NCBI RefSeq assembly: GCF_945859685.1
Contig: NC_079148.1
Location: 145,759,133 to 145,823,132, forward strand
Length of the DNA: 64,000 nucleotides
From: Eupeodes corollae
Taxonomy: Eukaryota; Arthropoda; Insecta; Diptera; Syrphidae
Reading direction: 5' to 3'
A model generated the notes under the pieces. It was not told the DNA's origin. It made no database searches and saw only the letters and a program-made list of their open reading frames with translations. The position numbers and the translations under genes were made by a program. How positions within the stretch are numbered: the stretch's first letter is position 1; each line of letters opens with the position of its first letter. This document shows positions 25,400-36,225 of the stretch, piece after piece.

Positions 25400-26228
25400 G
25401 TGATGGTATTTTGTATCAAATACGGACTCGAATGGGAAATCCAAATATACAAATCAATGAAGAAATGTACAATGAAGCATTGATTTCAAGTGAGGACATT
25501 TGCTTGATGATTTTAAACAAACTATTAATTCATTTAGGCCTAACCGCGCCCAATCGTACAATGCATGATGCTTTCTTCCACTTTTGAATAAACAGCAGAA
25601 GTATGTGAAGTATGTATTTGATACTCTTCAGAAAGTAACATTTGATAAAACTGGATGAATTTACTTCTTAGATGAAATTGGTGGTACAGGAAAAACTTTT
25701 TTGATTTCATTAATACTAGCAACAATTCGCTAACAAAATAAAATTGAACTTGCACTCGCATCCTTTGGAATCACAGCAACTTTGCTTGAAGGTGGTCGAA
25801 CAGCCCATTCAGCAGTAAAATTTCCATTAATGCAATAAAACTCCAACCTGCAACATTTCGAAGAACTCTGCAATTGCAAAGGTTTTGCAGAAATGTAAAT
25901 TGATTAATTGGGATAAATATACGATGGCACATAAAAAATCTTTGGAAGCTTTAGACAGAACCTTAAAAGATCTACGAAGCAATTATATAACAGATTTGGT
26001 GTTGCAGTGATTTTATAAGCAGAAGATTTTCGTCAAACGCCAGCTAATAAAATCAATGCATGACGGGTCCTCAATTTGTGGAAACATGTCAAAGTACTTC
26101 ATTTAAGCAAGAATATGCGTGTCGAGTTGCAAAATGACCAATCTGGAAACATATTCCCTAAACAACTCATTAACATTAGTAATTGCGAATTTAATGTAGA
26201 CAGGCTGCATTAACTTTCCTCAAAGTTT
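25400..26228 (+). mobile_element. Helitron RepHel helicase remnant, N-terminal part
   Basis: Degraded Pif1-like SF1 helicase domain of a Helitron rolling-circle transposase. Plus-strand order: DGILYQIRTRMGNPNIQINE, EEMYNEALISSEDICLMILN, HLGLTAPNRTMHDAFF, then in a second frame FLDEIGGTGKTFLISLILAT with the Walker A box GGTGKT intact at 25680-25697. It continues with LALASFGITATLLEGGRTAH, then in a third frame MAHKKSLEALDRTLKDLR. It ends with QNDQSGN- and GCINFPQSFF-like remnants. Stops and at least three frameshifts disable it. The Walker B DE pair is lost (WDEC replaced by WDKY). The N-terminal HUH Rep nuclease is not found upstream. The domain resumes at 27805, beyond an inserted LINE. Confidence 0.88.
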
Positions 26229-27804
26229 TTTTAGATTGTGATCCAGCACTCGATACAGGCTACTGGATTCACTTTGTTTTGCTCGTTCATGAAAATGTTC
26301 AAATTTTGTTTCCTCAATAGTGTTCCACAGGACATCCAAGGTTTCTTCCCATCTTTCGGGGGTATCACTGTCCAGATTTAGGTTATGTTCCAAGCATAAT
26401 CTAGACCACTCGATACAGGAGGCCACTATTTTAGGAAGTCTTTGCGGGGAGTATTTCATGATTTTTCTTATGTAGCTGAAGTGAAGTTTCAGATTATACA
26501 AGAAGAGAGGAGGAAGTCTAGTCTCTAAATGGAGCATGTACGTTGGAGTGTTTTCTGGGAGACGGAAAATTTTCTTTAAGAAGTATCTTAAGAGTTTTTC
26601 AACGTCATCATATTGGAGAACTCCCCAGACCTGCGTGGCATAACACATTATTGATCTTACTACCGTCTCAAAAAGTTTGTATTTCAAACTTATTGCGACG
26701 TTCTTTTTACCAAGGAGCCCTTTTCAGTTGCAGTCAAAGGCCATTTTACCATCATGTAACTTGGCTCTGAAGAGTTTCTCAAGAGAGATTTTGTTAGTCA
26801 AGATTACTCCGAGATACTTGTACTCTTTGACTTTTTCAAGTTCTTCACCTTCCCAGGTCCATTTCTCATCCCTAGCGTATCTTCCGGTGGTGTTTCCATA
26901 ATTTTGGATTTGTCGTTGTTATCCTTTAGATTCCATTTACAGCAGGATTGATGTAATTTGTTGGCCATGTGTTGCATCATATTTGCCGTTTCTGCCAGTA
27001 GGACGATGTCAAGTGCATACATTAGACATTTGATGTTTATTCTATTGAAATCAATTCCTCCTGGGAGAGAGGTAGTTATATAATCAAGAAATATCGGAAA
27101 AAGCAATAGACTCAGTAAACACCCTTGTTTGACGCCCATTTTTGTATCAAACCAGGAAGACAATTGTTTGCCATCACAAACTGCCGCTTGGTTTTGCTCG
27201 TACATACTTTGCAACACTTTAATGATCTTCGTTGAAACTCCTACATTGATTAGTTTAAGGAATAAAGAATTTTTGCCTATGCAATCAAAGGCAGCCTTAA
27301 AATCCACGAAAAAGCATATAGCTTCTTTCCGTTATCAAGGTATGTCTTAGCTATGCTTGTTAACGTGAAGATGTTATCCACAGTGGACTATTCCTTGCGA
27401 AAGCCTGCTTGAAATTCACTAAGAAGTCCATTATCCGTTATCCATTTCGTTAAGCGATTGAGAAGTAGAGTAAGAAGATTTTCGTTACAGTGTTCAAGAA
27501 AGATATGCTACCGTAGTTACTCGCCTTTTCTGCACTTACCTTTTTAAAAATTTGGGAAGATAATGCTTTTCCTGAAGTTTTCTTCCACCTTCATCGAAAA
27601 TATGATTAAAACATCCAATAAGGTATTTTTGGAATTTATTAGTGGAGTACTTATAAAAATCGTAGGGTATACGGTCTATTCCTGGAGCCTTATTCAACTT
27701 GCAAGCTTCAAGTGCATTTTTTACCTCTAAAATTGTAGGCGCAAAGGAAAGTATTAAGGGGAAGATATTCTCATATCGCGCATCCCAATGATTCTGACTG
27801 ATTT
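26229..27804 (-). mobile_element. LINE (GVKQGC type) inserted in Helitron helicase
   Basis: Minus-strand non-LTR retrotransposon ORF2 in three open segments. The upstream segment holds LNKAPGIDRIPYDFYKY (RT domain 1). The middle, 26804-27307, holds MDFKAAFDCIGKNSLFLKL (domain 3, catalytic Asp), MGVKQGCLLSLLLFPIFLDY (domain 4) and CLMYALDIVLLAE, where the catalytic YADD has become YALD. The last, 26220-26687, holds VVRSIMCYATQVWG and LRYFLKKIFRLPENTPTYML. No endonuclease domain is visible, so it is 5'-truncated. Loss of the second Asp and the frameshifts make it inactive. It splits a Helitron, so it inserted after it. Its relative is at 36226. Clade not assigned. Confidence 0.82.
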
Positions 27805-27948
27805 GCCATAAACAAGTCCCAGTGGCAATCACTAAGTGTTTGTGTTATTAATCTAGAAAACCCATGTTTCTCACATGGTGAATTGTATGGTGCCTGTTCA
27901 CGTGTTGGAAAACCATCAGATTTGTTTGTCTATGCGCCTAGTAATTAA
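27805..27948 (+). mobile_element. Helitron RepHel helicase remnant, C-terminal part
   Basis: Open plus-strand stretch of 47 codons with a stop at 27946-27948. It reads AINKSQWQSLSVCVINLENP, then CFSHGELYGACSRVGKPSDL, then FVYAPSN. These are the last SF1 helicase motifs of Helitron RepHel proteins (TINKAQGQSL and LYVACSRV in functional relatives). It follows on from the 25400-26228 piece, but about 180 residues in between are missing as well as interrupted. Confidence 0.87.
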
Positions 27949-28149
27949 ACAGAAAACAACAAAACAAAACACTACAATGATAATAAAACTGATTTCTGTT
28001 AATAATTATGATTCACATGATTAATTTTTAAAGGCTTATATATGTTTCATTTAATTATGTTTTGTTCACAACGAAGTATCGGCGCTGTTAGAGATTTCTG
28101 AGGGTTTTGAGTATATCAAACTAGTACCTAGTACCTACTAGTGTCATGG
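27949..28149. other. AT-rich spacer between Helitron and hAT remnants
   Basis: May contain the Helitron 3' end, which should be a hairpin followed by CTRR; I could not identify it. Confidence 0.4.
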
Positions 28150-28780
28150 TGATCGATGCTACAGAAAAAAGATCTGTTAATTTCGAATCATATTTGAATT
28201 CTTGATTTGCTGAGACAAGTGGCAACAAACCTCAATGCGTAATTTGCCACAAAGAGTTGTCGAACATTGCAATGCTTGCAGCAAAAATCAAACGTCACTT
28301 TGCAGGGATTCATCCAGATTGCAAAAGCAAACTGACTGATTTCTTCAAAAGAAGGTATGTTAAACTTACTTAATCTCAAACCATTATTACTTATCACTCA
28401 AAAGCAGTGAACTAAAATGTGGTGATGGCATCCTACTTGTCAAGTTTCCAAATAGCGCTAACTGGTGAAGCCTATACCATTACTGAAAACTTAATAAAGC
28501 CTTTTGTTAAAGAGAATGTTGAATATTTGTTGGGTTAAAAGGCCAAAATATTTGTTGACACTGTTCGTTTGTCAAATAACACAATATCAAGACGGATCGG
28601 AGACTTAGCGGAGAATGTGAAAGCTACTTCACTTTTACGAATAAGTCACAAAATCAACGGATGTTGCAGGGTTGGCTATTTTAATAGAATTTGTTCGCTA
28701 CCATTGTTCCTGTTGCATTTCGGACCCAGTATTTCATAATACACAAAATTTTGCAATAAAATATTTTGACATTATATATT
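28150..28780 (+). pseudogene. hAT transposase remnant with BED zinc finger (Buster/ZBED-like)
   Basis: N-terminal half of a hAT-superfamily DDE transposase. Plus strand: EKRSVNFESYLNS, then NKPQCVICHKELSNIAMLAA and KIKRHFAGIHPDCKSK, a BED finger with the C-x2-C and H-x4-H spacing visible. Then VKENVEYLLG, LSNNTISRRIGDLAENVKAT, and in another frame KSTDVAGLAILIEFVRYHCS near 28655-28715. The last is the region of the first catalytic Asp in DESTDVA-type transposases. The arrangement resembles ZBED5/SCAND3-like transposases. The rest of the catalytic domain and the dimerisation region are absent, and there are several stops. Confidence 0.82.
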
Positions 28781-28929
28781 TTAAAACCAGTTTTATGGCC
28801 CATAAGGAATTTCGACCGGAACCCATTCATGGTTTCAATTGATAGCAATTCTTAAGCAGATACTTGGAGTATTATAAGACTTAAAAAAAATAGTTGTTCA
28901 ACCAGCCCTGACCTTTTCTAAAGTGGCTC

Positions 28930-30115
28930 TTTTTTTATAATAAACATACACTCAAGGGGATATTACTACCCTTATTATGCAGAGGCACAGTGTGAGCACT
29001 ATAAAAAGAGGAGAGAGGGTTTAAAAGGAGATGTCGGTGTACATTGGTTTTGAATTCCCGAATATTGTAATGACTAGGAAAGACAGAGTGTGGTAAGGCA
29101 TTCCACATCCACATCCGCGTAGTATAGCTAAAGAACGAATCTCTGTACTTGACAGTACGGCCGAAGTTGGGCTTGAGGGTATACTGATGAGCACTCCTAG
29201 AAGCCCGAGTATTACGGTTGAACTGTTTAAGGGGAGGAATGCAACTGGCTATTTCCTTATAGCATAAGCCGTTAAAATAACGGTAAAAAAGGGTCAGACA
29301 AGAGACCTTACAACGATGTTCAAGCGAAGTTAATGAACTTATGATGATATTATCATCCATCAATTTAAATGCTCTACGATCAATACTATCGAAGAGGCTT
29401 AAGTAAGTTGCAGGAGCACCAGCTCAGAGATGGGAATTATACTCAAGCTTTGGACGTATGTAAGTCTTGTAGATAACAGATAGATCAGAAGGGGTGAAAT
29501 ATTTCTTGCATCGCCTAAGGAAACCCAAACACCTTGAGGCATTTTTGGCTACATCGCGTATGTGATCATTCCACAAGAGATGGTTAGTGACACACATACC
29601 GAGAATATCGAGGTATTCAGTCTCATTGATGCAAGTGCCATCCATGGATAATGGCAAAGGCAAGACTGCATTGGGTTTTCGAAATATTAAATATCACGCG
29701 GTTTTTTAATCCCCATTGAACAATGCTGTTTAGGTCGGAATTTAAAGAGCTTATCATATTTTGTCGTTGCAGTCCCACATCCCAAGAAGATGGATGTGAG
29801 TCAAATAACGCATATGAAAAGCCAAGAGTACTTCCGTCAGCGAAACAATGTATTTAATTAGATTTTGCAGACAGGAGATCATTTATAAAAATGAGAAAGA
29901 GTGTTGGAGATAAAACAGAGCCCTGGGGCACACCAGCATTTATTTATGGCTTTTTAGACTTGAATCTATCCAATACTACTTATATTGAACGATCCAAAAA
30001 GTAATTACTAATCCAATAAAGCAGGGATTCATGAAAACCGAAAGCACGCATTTTCGATAAGAGAGCCTGATGCCAAACCCTATCAAATGCTTTTGATAGG
30101 GACTGGCTCTGTCTT
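28930..30115 (-). pseudogene. LINE-J, longest readable 3' half
   Basis: Minus-strand RT and C-terminus of the commonest LINE here. Order: DNA block for AFDRVWHQALLSKM-like domain 3 near 30070, an SVLSP counterpart near 29910, HCFADGSTLG near 29840 where the catalytic FADD carries Gly for the second Asp, then INETEYLDILGMCVTNHLLW, AKNASRCLGFLRRCKKYFTP, SDLSVIYKTYIRPKLEYNSH, then a 142-codon open segment with CIPPLKQFNRNTRASRSAHQ and RDSFFSYTTRMWMWNALPHS, ending near 28935. The C-terminal layout is of the Jockey/CR1 group. A few stops and the Gly substitution suggest an old but not ancient copy. Confidence 0.82.
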
Positions 30116-33100
30116 CTGCTAGAAATTCTATTCACATAATGTTTCCAGGAAAACCCCTAACTTAAAAATTAGATAACTAGAACATTGTATCTCAGCTAAA
30201 ATTACTAGGTTCTGAAGTACATTTGTCTTCTACGTCAGAAATTGACCCTCATACGAATATATTACAATAAAAACTCATCTCTCGATGTTATTTTTTTTTA
30301 AATATATAAATAAAGAAAAATTAACATAAATTAAAGATTTCATCATCACTTCCGTTTCAGGTAATTAGCCACACCTGTTTATCAAATTGTATATGTACCT
30401 ATTCAAGATATAAAACTAAACAAAATATTTCTCTCCTTCTCCTCCTCCTCCTCTGGTCAATGTGTATGTGTGTATGTATATAATTTATTGGCATTAATAT
30501 GGCTTTATTATAAATATTTATAAAGTGTTAAAGGGCTTGCTGAGAGAAACAGATTTTTATTTTTATTGCTTGTTATAAAAAAATTATAGACCAAAGTCAC
30601 ACAGATAGAGCTAGAAAAATATCTAAAATAGTGGTGGGTTGATTATAGGTAACTACCTACCTACCTACCGACTTATACCTTCATTTATTTAAAATAGAAT
30701 AAAAGTTTGACAGCTAAAATTTATTATATGTTAAATATGCCTTCTAATTAGTGACCAAGAATAAGAAAAAGGCAATTAGGATTAATATGAATTTTAATTG
30801 ATGTACCTACACAAAAGTCCTATAATTTTATTCTTTATAATGTTCGAAAATTAGCTGATGATGGAATTTTTGTTGTTGTTTTTCTTATTTCTATAATTTG
30901 GACTTTGTTCACACAAATTAATTTGAAAAATTCAAAATTAATTCACTTTTTAAACATATTCTGAGCTGATTCATTAACTTCTCTTAAGACTTCCAAAGAC
31001 TTATAAAGATTTAGTGGGGTTGATTAAACTCTTCCCTTATTATTTGACGTTTATTGACTGCGGGATTAAAAGTCAATGACATTTCTCGATCTGAAACTAA
31101 AAAAAAACAAAAATAAAATGAATGTTATTTTATCGGATTGACAAACTCGTTGAACTTGTCAGAATTTTCAACCCAAAGGTTCCTCCACCAATCACCATCG
31201 TCGTCATCCTCATCATTCAGAAATATAAAGCAAGGTTGGCAACGATATAGATAGATACATATCTACTGTAAATATGTACACAACGTAAGTAAATACCTAT
31301 ACATATAGATAGATATCGCATACATATAAATGGACTTTTTTATTGCACACGAATTACTTCCGCAAACGGAGCACTCTGAGTCTACCTAAGAGTAAGTATA
31401 AATACTGAGCTGATACTGAGTAAAGTTACGGAGCTCAACCGCACCATATAAAACAAATCCAAAAGGAATCGTTAAATCATTAAAACATTATACGAGCTAT
31501 ACGAACATTCAATTACGGTTCCAATTCGAATGCATCGTCTCCGGTTTTGACTTTTCCATATATGTAAGTTGAACCTACGTATAGATGATACACCACCTTT
31601 TTAGCAGACGACACACGCATATTGCACAGCTCAGGCGGCTCATCACGAGAGCTCGATACGGAGTGGAGCGGAGTATAGCTTCTGTTTCTGATGGTCACCA
31701 TTATAACCCCATCGCCCATTACCATCATCGCATATCGAAGGCTATAGATAGAATGGAGCTCCCATGTCTGCCTTTTGGGATTACAAATAGTTGCAAGTGG
31801 TGTATAGACACACATATCCATAGCGCATTTAACAATGTAAACTTAATTCCCAACCCCCAAGCCATGCCACGCCAAGCCATTCCAAGCCAAGGCAAAACCA
31901 AACTGAGTCGATTCGATTCAAGCCAAACCAAACCAAGCCATAGCTAAGGCAAGGCTCGGGTGTCTGCATATTTACAATACCTTGCAGCGGTAATCCAAAT
32001 ATGTACTTAACAAGATAATGAAAAGTCTGACATTGCAAAGTCAATAAATAATATAGCACTGTACCGTTACGTTCGTTGTATGAACAACCTGGCACCAACC
32101 CGGCCATATCATCATCGGGGTGCTTCTGCCTTTTTGCCTCCACATACTACAAAATCATCCCTTGTTGATGCAATTGCACCCGGTCATAGTCGTAGTTGTA
32201 GTCGAAGTTGTATTCGCATTTGGACTTGGATTCCGATTCGTATTTGGATTTGAGTTGGGTTGAGAGGGGGTTGGAGGGACAGGGGGTGGTAAATGTGAAT
32301 GGCTAAAGAAAGTTGGAAAAAAAATTGATTTCACCTGTCAGTCATTTCAAGAGTCGGTGAGTTGGACACTTTGCTCCTCTTCTCTAAGCCGGGGGCCGCT
32401 CCACACCGCTACAAACACCCACCCACCCGCTGCGCTGCTGTAAAGTGTGTATACAGTGTGTGTACAGTGTACACGTTGGTTGGCATCACAGACATTGGCC
32501 CCATGTGTGCAATTGACTTTTGGGCTTCCGCTTTTAATTCGATCAGAAGTTAATTAATTTCAACGCTTCTCCGCTCAAAAAAAAAGAAACCAAGAACCCA
32601 TAGCCATGAGAAGTCGAACCCAGCAGGTGAGTTATCAGTTTGTTAGTCATGGAGTCTTTATGCGAAGCCACATAAGGAGCGCCCTCGTCGTCATCGGTTC
32701 GAATTTGAACCTCGAACCTGAACCCGAAGCAATTTATCTCCTTGCTGGCCGCTTCGGATTACCATTTCCAGAGGCTTCCCTATCCCTATATATCTCTCTA
32801 AAGGGATACACCATCGCTATGATGGCGCAGATCTATAAAAAGAAAAGTAGAACCGTGCGGTACACAAAATATCTCCACTCACAAAAAGATAGAAATATAA
32901 AAATAAGAGGAGTCCCAATCGAAAAGCGAGAAATTAAAAATTCAAATTGTTTACCCGATGTCTGTCTGTCATGTGAGCGATGAACGAACGTTATACAACT
33001 CTTACCACCAAAGACCGAAGCTCTAGAGTATGGAGGAGTTTGTTTGTCCGGTAGCCTTGTTTTTTTTTTTGTTTCGTATTTTTACCTATTCCATGGCATG

Positions 33101-33889
33101 ACTATAGGTCTGGAGCTGAGTCCAAAGCTGAACGGAGAGAGCAATCTGATGTTTGGCCGACAGATTTCTGCCTATTGAACTGGACTGATAGGCAAATGGA
33201 GACAGATTTTCATGCAAATTTAATGCGTAAACATGGTCAAATTGGAAATCGCATCTTCTTTTCTGGAATTCACTTCACTCCACAAATCCACATATATGCC
33301 AGGTATACGAGTATGTGGATGATGGGATGACAATTTAACATATATGCGACAACTTTTTGCAAGGAAGCAAGGTCTGCGAGTCTAGAGTCTGAGGCTGATG
33401 TTGAGTCTGACCTGACCAATGGCCATGGCCATGATATTATACGTTGATAGAAAGGTGATGGCTTTAGTATCGATGACGAGCGACGAGCGACGACCAACGA
33501 TATGATGGTGCAGCTTTATATAGTTTAGTGCTGATGGATGATGGTTATATACCAATAGAGACACATGAGGATTGTTGGACATATAATTTCAGATGAAGAG
33601 ACATGAGTCTGGACTCGTATGTTGTGATGGTACATACTTAGACCAATTCGATCAATTATTCCTTTTTCTTCAAAGTGATGCATAAAACGAGACTAAAGCT
33701 ATCTGATTGATAACTAATTCTTTATACTTAACCTATAAGAAGGACATTATTGTGCGTCTTTGAGATAATTTGGTATTGGTTCACAGCTCCTATTAATTTA
33801 ACACACCCCTTTTGGCTTAACAGACAATATTTAACTACACACGAAAGTCAAACGGAATAATAAACCCCGGTACATTTGAGTACTTTTTA
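30116..33889. other. Element-poor region
   Basis: No transposon homology and no supported gene. Short tracts include ACCTACCT near 30652-30665, CATCGTCGTCATCCTCATC near 31195, a degenerate CCAAG/CCAAAC tract at 31848-31945, and GTGTATACAGTGTGTGTACA near 32446. Reading frames of 100-125 codons at 31513-31821 (-), 31585-31947 (+), 31829-32143 (-) and 32606-32983 (+) overlap each other or simple tracts and resemble no family. Confidence 0.45.
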
Positions 33890-34346
33890 CGAACGAAGAC
33901 TCTGCAGTGCGGTGAAGGTTGCTGTACAGCCCGTACAGCTCGTCGGCACAATCTATGCATGCAGGACCGTAGATCACTCCACTCGAAGAATATCTTTTCC
34001 CGAAACAACCAAATTGCTTGCATTTGCTTTTGTCTGCTTCTCCATCATATAACAGGACGAGGATGACAACGACTTCTATGTTGCTTTAAAAAGGCTTTAC
34101 GACTTAATAGCTTTCTTAGAAACTTATCAGCTCTTATGTTGCAGAGCCTACGTAGATAAAGTCCTTAACTACCTTGAAGTTACGTCTGTCGATTGTGACG
34201 TTTTCACCGAGGTGTTGTAGGTCGTTTTTTGATGACAGCATGTACTTTGTTATGCCCTCATTAACTGCTTAACCTATTATTGCTGCTTCTGTTTCAATAT
34301 TCTCAAAAGCTACATAGACATCCCGCTGAATTCTTCTGATAATGTC
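33890..34346 (-). pseudogene. RTE-like LINE fragment
   Basis: Minus-strand piece covering DDFDIIRRIQRDVYVAF (after the YADD box, first residue lost), a counterpart of NEGKTKYMLSS, VTIDRRNFKVVKDF, and then a scrambled C-terminal block related to ERKVLR and the GLYSD region near 33915-33990. The block between the link segment and the C-terminus is shortened. It matches the copies at 44600 and 48669 in order. It ends where SINE sequence begins. Confidence 0.75.
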
Positions 34347-34364
34347 AAAGTCGTCATCTTAAAA

Positions 34365-34560
34365 AATAAAAAAGGTGGCACAACAGTCCGTTGAGAACTA
34401 GGGCCTAGTGACTTACAACTCTCAACTATTCCTGTTACCGAATTTGTCAATTCCTCGCAAGAGGCAGTACACGTGAAAAATCTTAAAATGGCATAAACAG
34501 GGATCGATCCCAAGACCTCTTGGCATGATAGTGCTATACGCATTAAGTATAATGCCACGG
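34365..34560 (-). repeat. tRNA-derived SINE, copy with internal deletion
   Basis: Reverse-oriented SINE. The 3' end (GGTGGCACAACAGTCCGTTG, ACTTACAACTCTCAACTATT) joins the B-box region (GGATCGATCC at 34501-34510, one change from GGTTCGATCC read on the other strand) after loss of about 90 bp. The head ends at GTATAATGCCACGG. Confidence 0.82.
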
Positions 34561-34594
34561 TTACTACAGAGATACAGACTTGAAAATTAATCGA

Positions 34595-34960
34595 AAAATA
34601 GGTTGGGATGCGACGGACTTTGACAACTTCCCATCCCGTCTGTCAATTCGTCTTGCCTTAAAAGTAAGTAGGTTTTCGTGCTTTGTTGAAAAAGTTGTCA
34701 GTTGAATTATTCTTAAAAATTTCAAAATTACAAACAATATTTTTCATATAAAGAAATAGTTTAGTTTGAAAATCTAGTTTTTTTTTAGTTTTTTTCGTAC
34801 AAAACAAATTTTTTTATTGGATGAATGAAATTAATTTGAGAGATATCAAAATCCGAACATCAATTTTTACCAAATTTGCGAACTATTTCTTGTAGATTTT
34901 ATTTATTTACATGAATAGCGAAATTGGTCAAAGCTTCCGTGGTATGGTTTTCTATTTAAT
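34595..34960 (-). repeat. AT-rich interspersed repeat, 3' fragment, reverse orientation
   Basis: Starts with the terminal hairpin region GGGATGCGACGG...CTTCCCATCCCGTCTG, then reads as the complement of roughly 880-1200 in the first copy, including TTGAAAAAGTTGTCAGTTGA, GTTTGAAAATCTAG and ATTTGCGAACTATTTCTTG. The unrelated left flank supports the hairpin as the true end of the element. Confidence 0.75.
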
Positions 34961-35321
34961 TATAGAAGTTCGCATCTTGATTTAAAAATTAAGGTAATAC
35001 ATGATAGGAGAGAGAATCTGGGAAGTAGTTCTTGGCACACAAGTTATAATTAAGCTGTCTATAGAGTAATCTGCTCTCCAGGCATTTTCAATCATCTGAC
35101 TTCGGTTTGATTCTTCAATTTTAAGATGATTTCGTAGAACTTCGTTTTCATCTGACCAATATTGATGAGATTGATTTGCACAACTTCTCCACAGAAGGCA
35201 GCAACGTTTTCCCATATGTTCTTATCCACCAATTCTTATTCCGAAATTTCGTAGAGCATCATTTTCTTACATAAACACTTTAATTAAATAATCAGCCTGT
35301 AACTTTAGACTAAATGCACGC
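34961..35321. other. Possible distal part of the 36226 LINE
   Basis: A minus-strand reading (ENAWRADYSIDSL followed in another frame by LNYNLCAKNYFPDS) has the spacing of the C-terminal end of the GVKQGC-type LINE (compare AKQSESSSLYRVLDHNL at 26220). If correct, the RTE copy at 35322 sits inside the 36226 LINE. Weak evidence. Confidence 0.25.
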
Positions 35322-36222
35322 TGCTCTATCAAGGTCGGAAAAAATGCACTGTCATGCGACTTCTTCAACATCGTTCTGGAAAGAATTGTGCAAAACTCAA
35401 CCGTCAACACTAGAGGCACAATCTTCCAAAGGTCCATCCAACTACTCGGATACGCAGATGATATTGACATAATTGGAAGATCAAAGCATGATGTAAGTGG
35501 AGTGTTTTTGAGCATTGTTAGGGAAGCGAAGTAGATGGGTTTAGTGGTCAATGAGGGCAAGACCAAGTACATGCTGTCATCCAAAAAGGACACTAAACGA
35601 CGACGTCTTGGACAAAACGTCACCATGGACAGCTATAACTTTAAGGTAGTTAAGGACTTTGTCTACCTAGTCACTGCTATTAATGCAGACAACGACACCA
35701 GCGCTGAAATCAAACGAAGAATAACTCTTGCAAATCGCTGCTTCTTTGGACTTAGGAGGCAATTGAGAAGTAAAGTCCTCTCCCGAGCATCTAAAATCAC
35801 CATCTATATAAGACAATCACTATCCCGGTTCTCATTTATGGCACTGAGGCCTGGACCATGTCAAAGAGAGATGAGAGCGTCTTAGGATGCTTCGAGAGAA
35901 AAATTCTTCGGCTGAGTTTTGGTCTCGTATAAATAGATAGAGAATGGAGGAGAAGATATAACGACGAACTGTACGGGCTGTACAGCGACACTGACCTAGT
36001 TAACAGAATTTAATTCCAACGGCTTAGATGGCTCCGCTCCAGCCCGGAAGGTCCTCGAATCCAATCACGAGGGACGGCGCAGTAGAGGAAGATCGCGACT
36101 CAGGTGGGTGAAGCCCTCAACCAACTAGGAGTGCGAAACTAGAGACAGCTAGCTGGGGACCGAGTTGGCTGGAGACGGATGTTGGTTGAGGCCCAGGTCC
36201 GCCTCAGACTGTAGCGCCTCCT
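35322..36222 (+). pseudogene. RTE-like LINE, RT core and C-terminus
   Basis: Plus strand: ALSCDFFNIVLERIVQNSTV (RT domain 4 end), NTRGTIFQRSIQLLGYADDI with YADD intact at 35451-35462, DIIGRSKHDVSGVF, a stop, then MGLVVNEGKTKYMLSSKKDT, QNVTMDSYNFKVVKDFVYLV, NDTSAEIKRRITLANRCFFG and LSRASKITIYI. The C-terminus (MALRPGPCQREM in a shifted frame, NGLYSD-like and RSRGRSRLR-like blocks) follows. The 3' end reads GACTGTAGCGCCTCCTTAAG near 36200-36220, the RTE end shared by other copies. It is 5'-truncated; few stops before the C-terminal part. Confidence 0.85.
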
Positions 36223-36225
36223 TAA

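Noticed and set aside
32606..32983. 125-codon open frame
   Set aside because: No family, no domain, and within simple-sequence-rich DNA.
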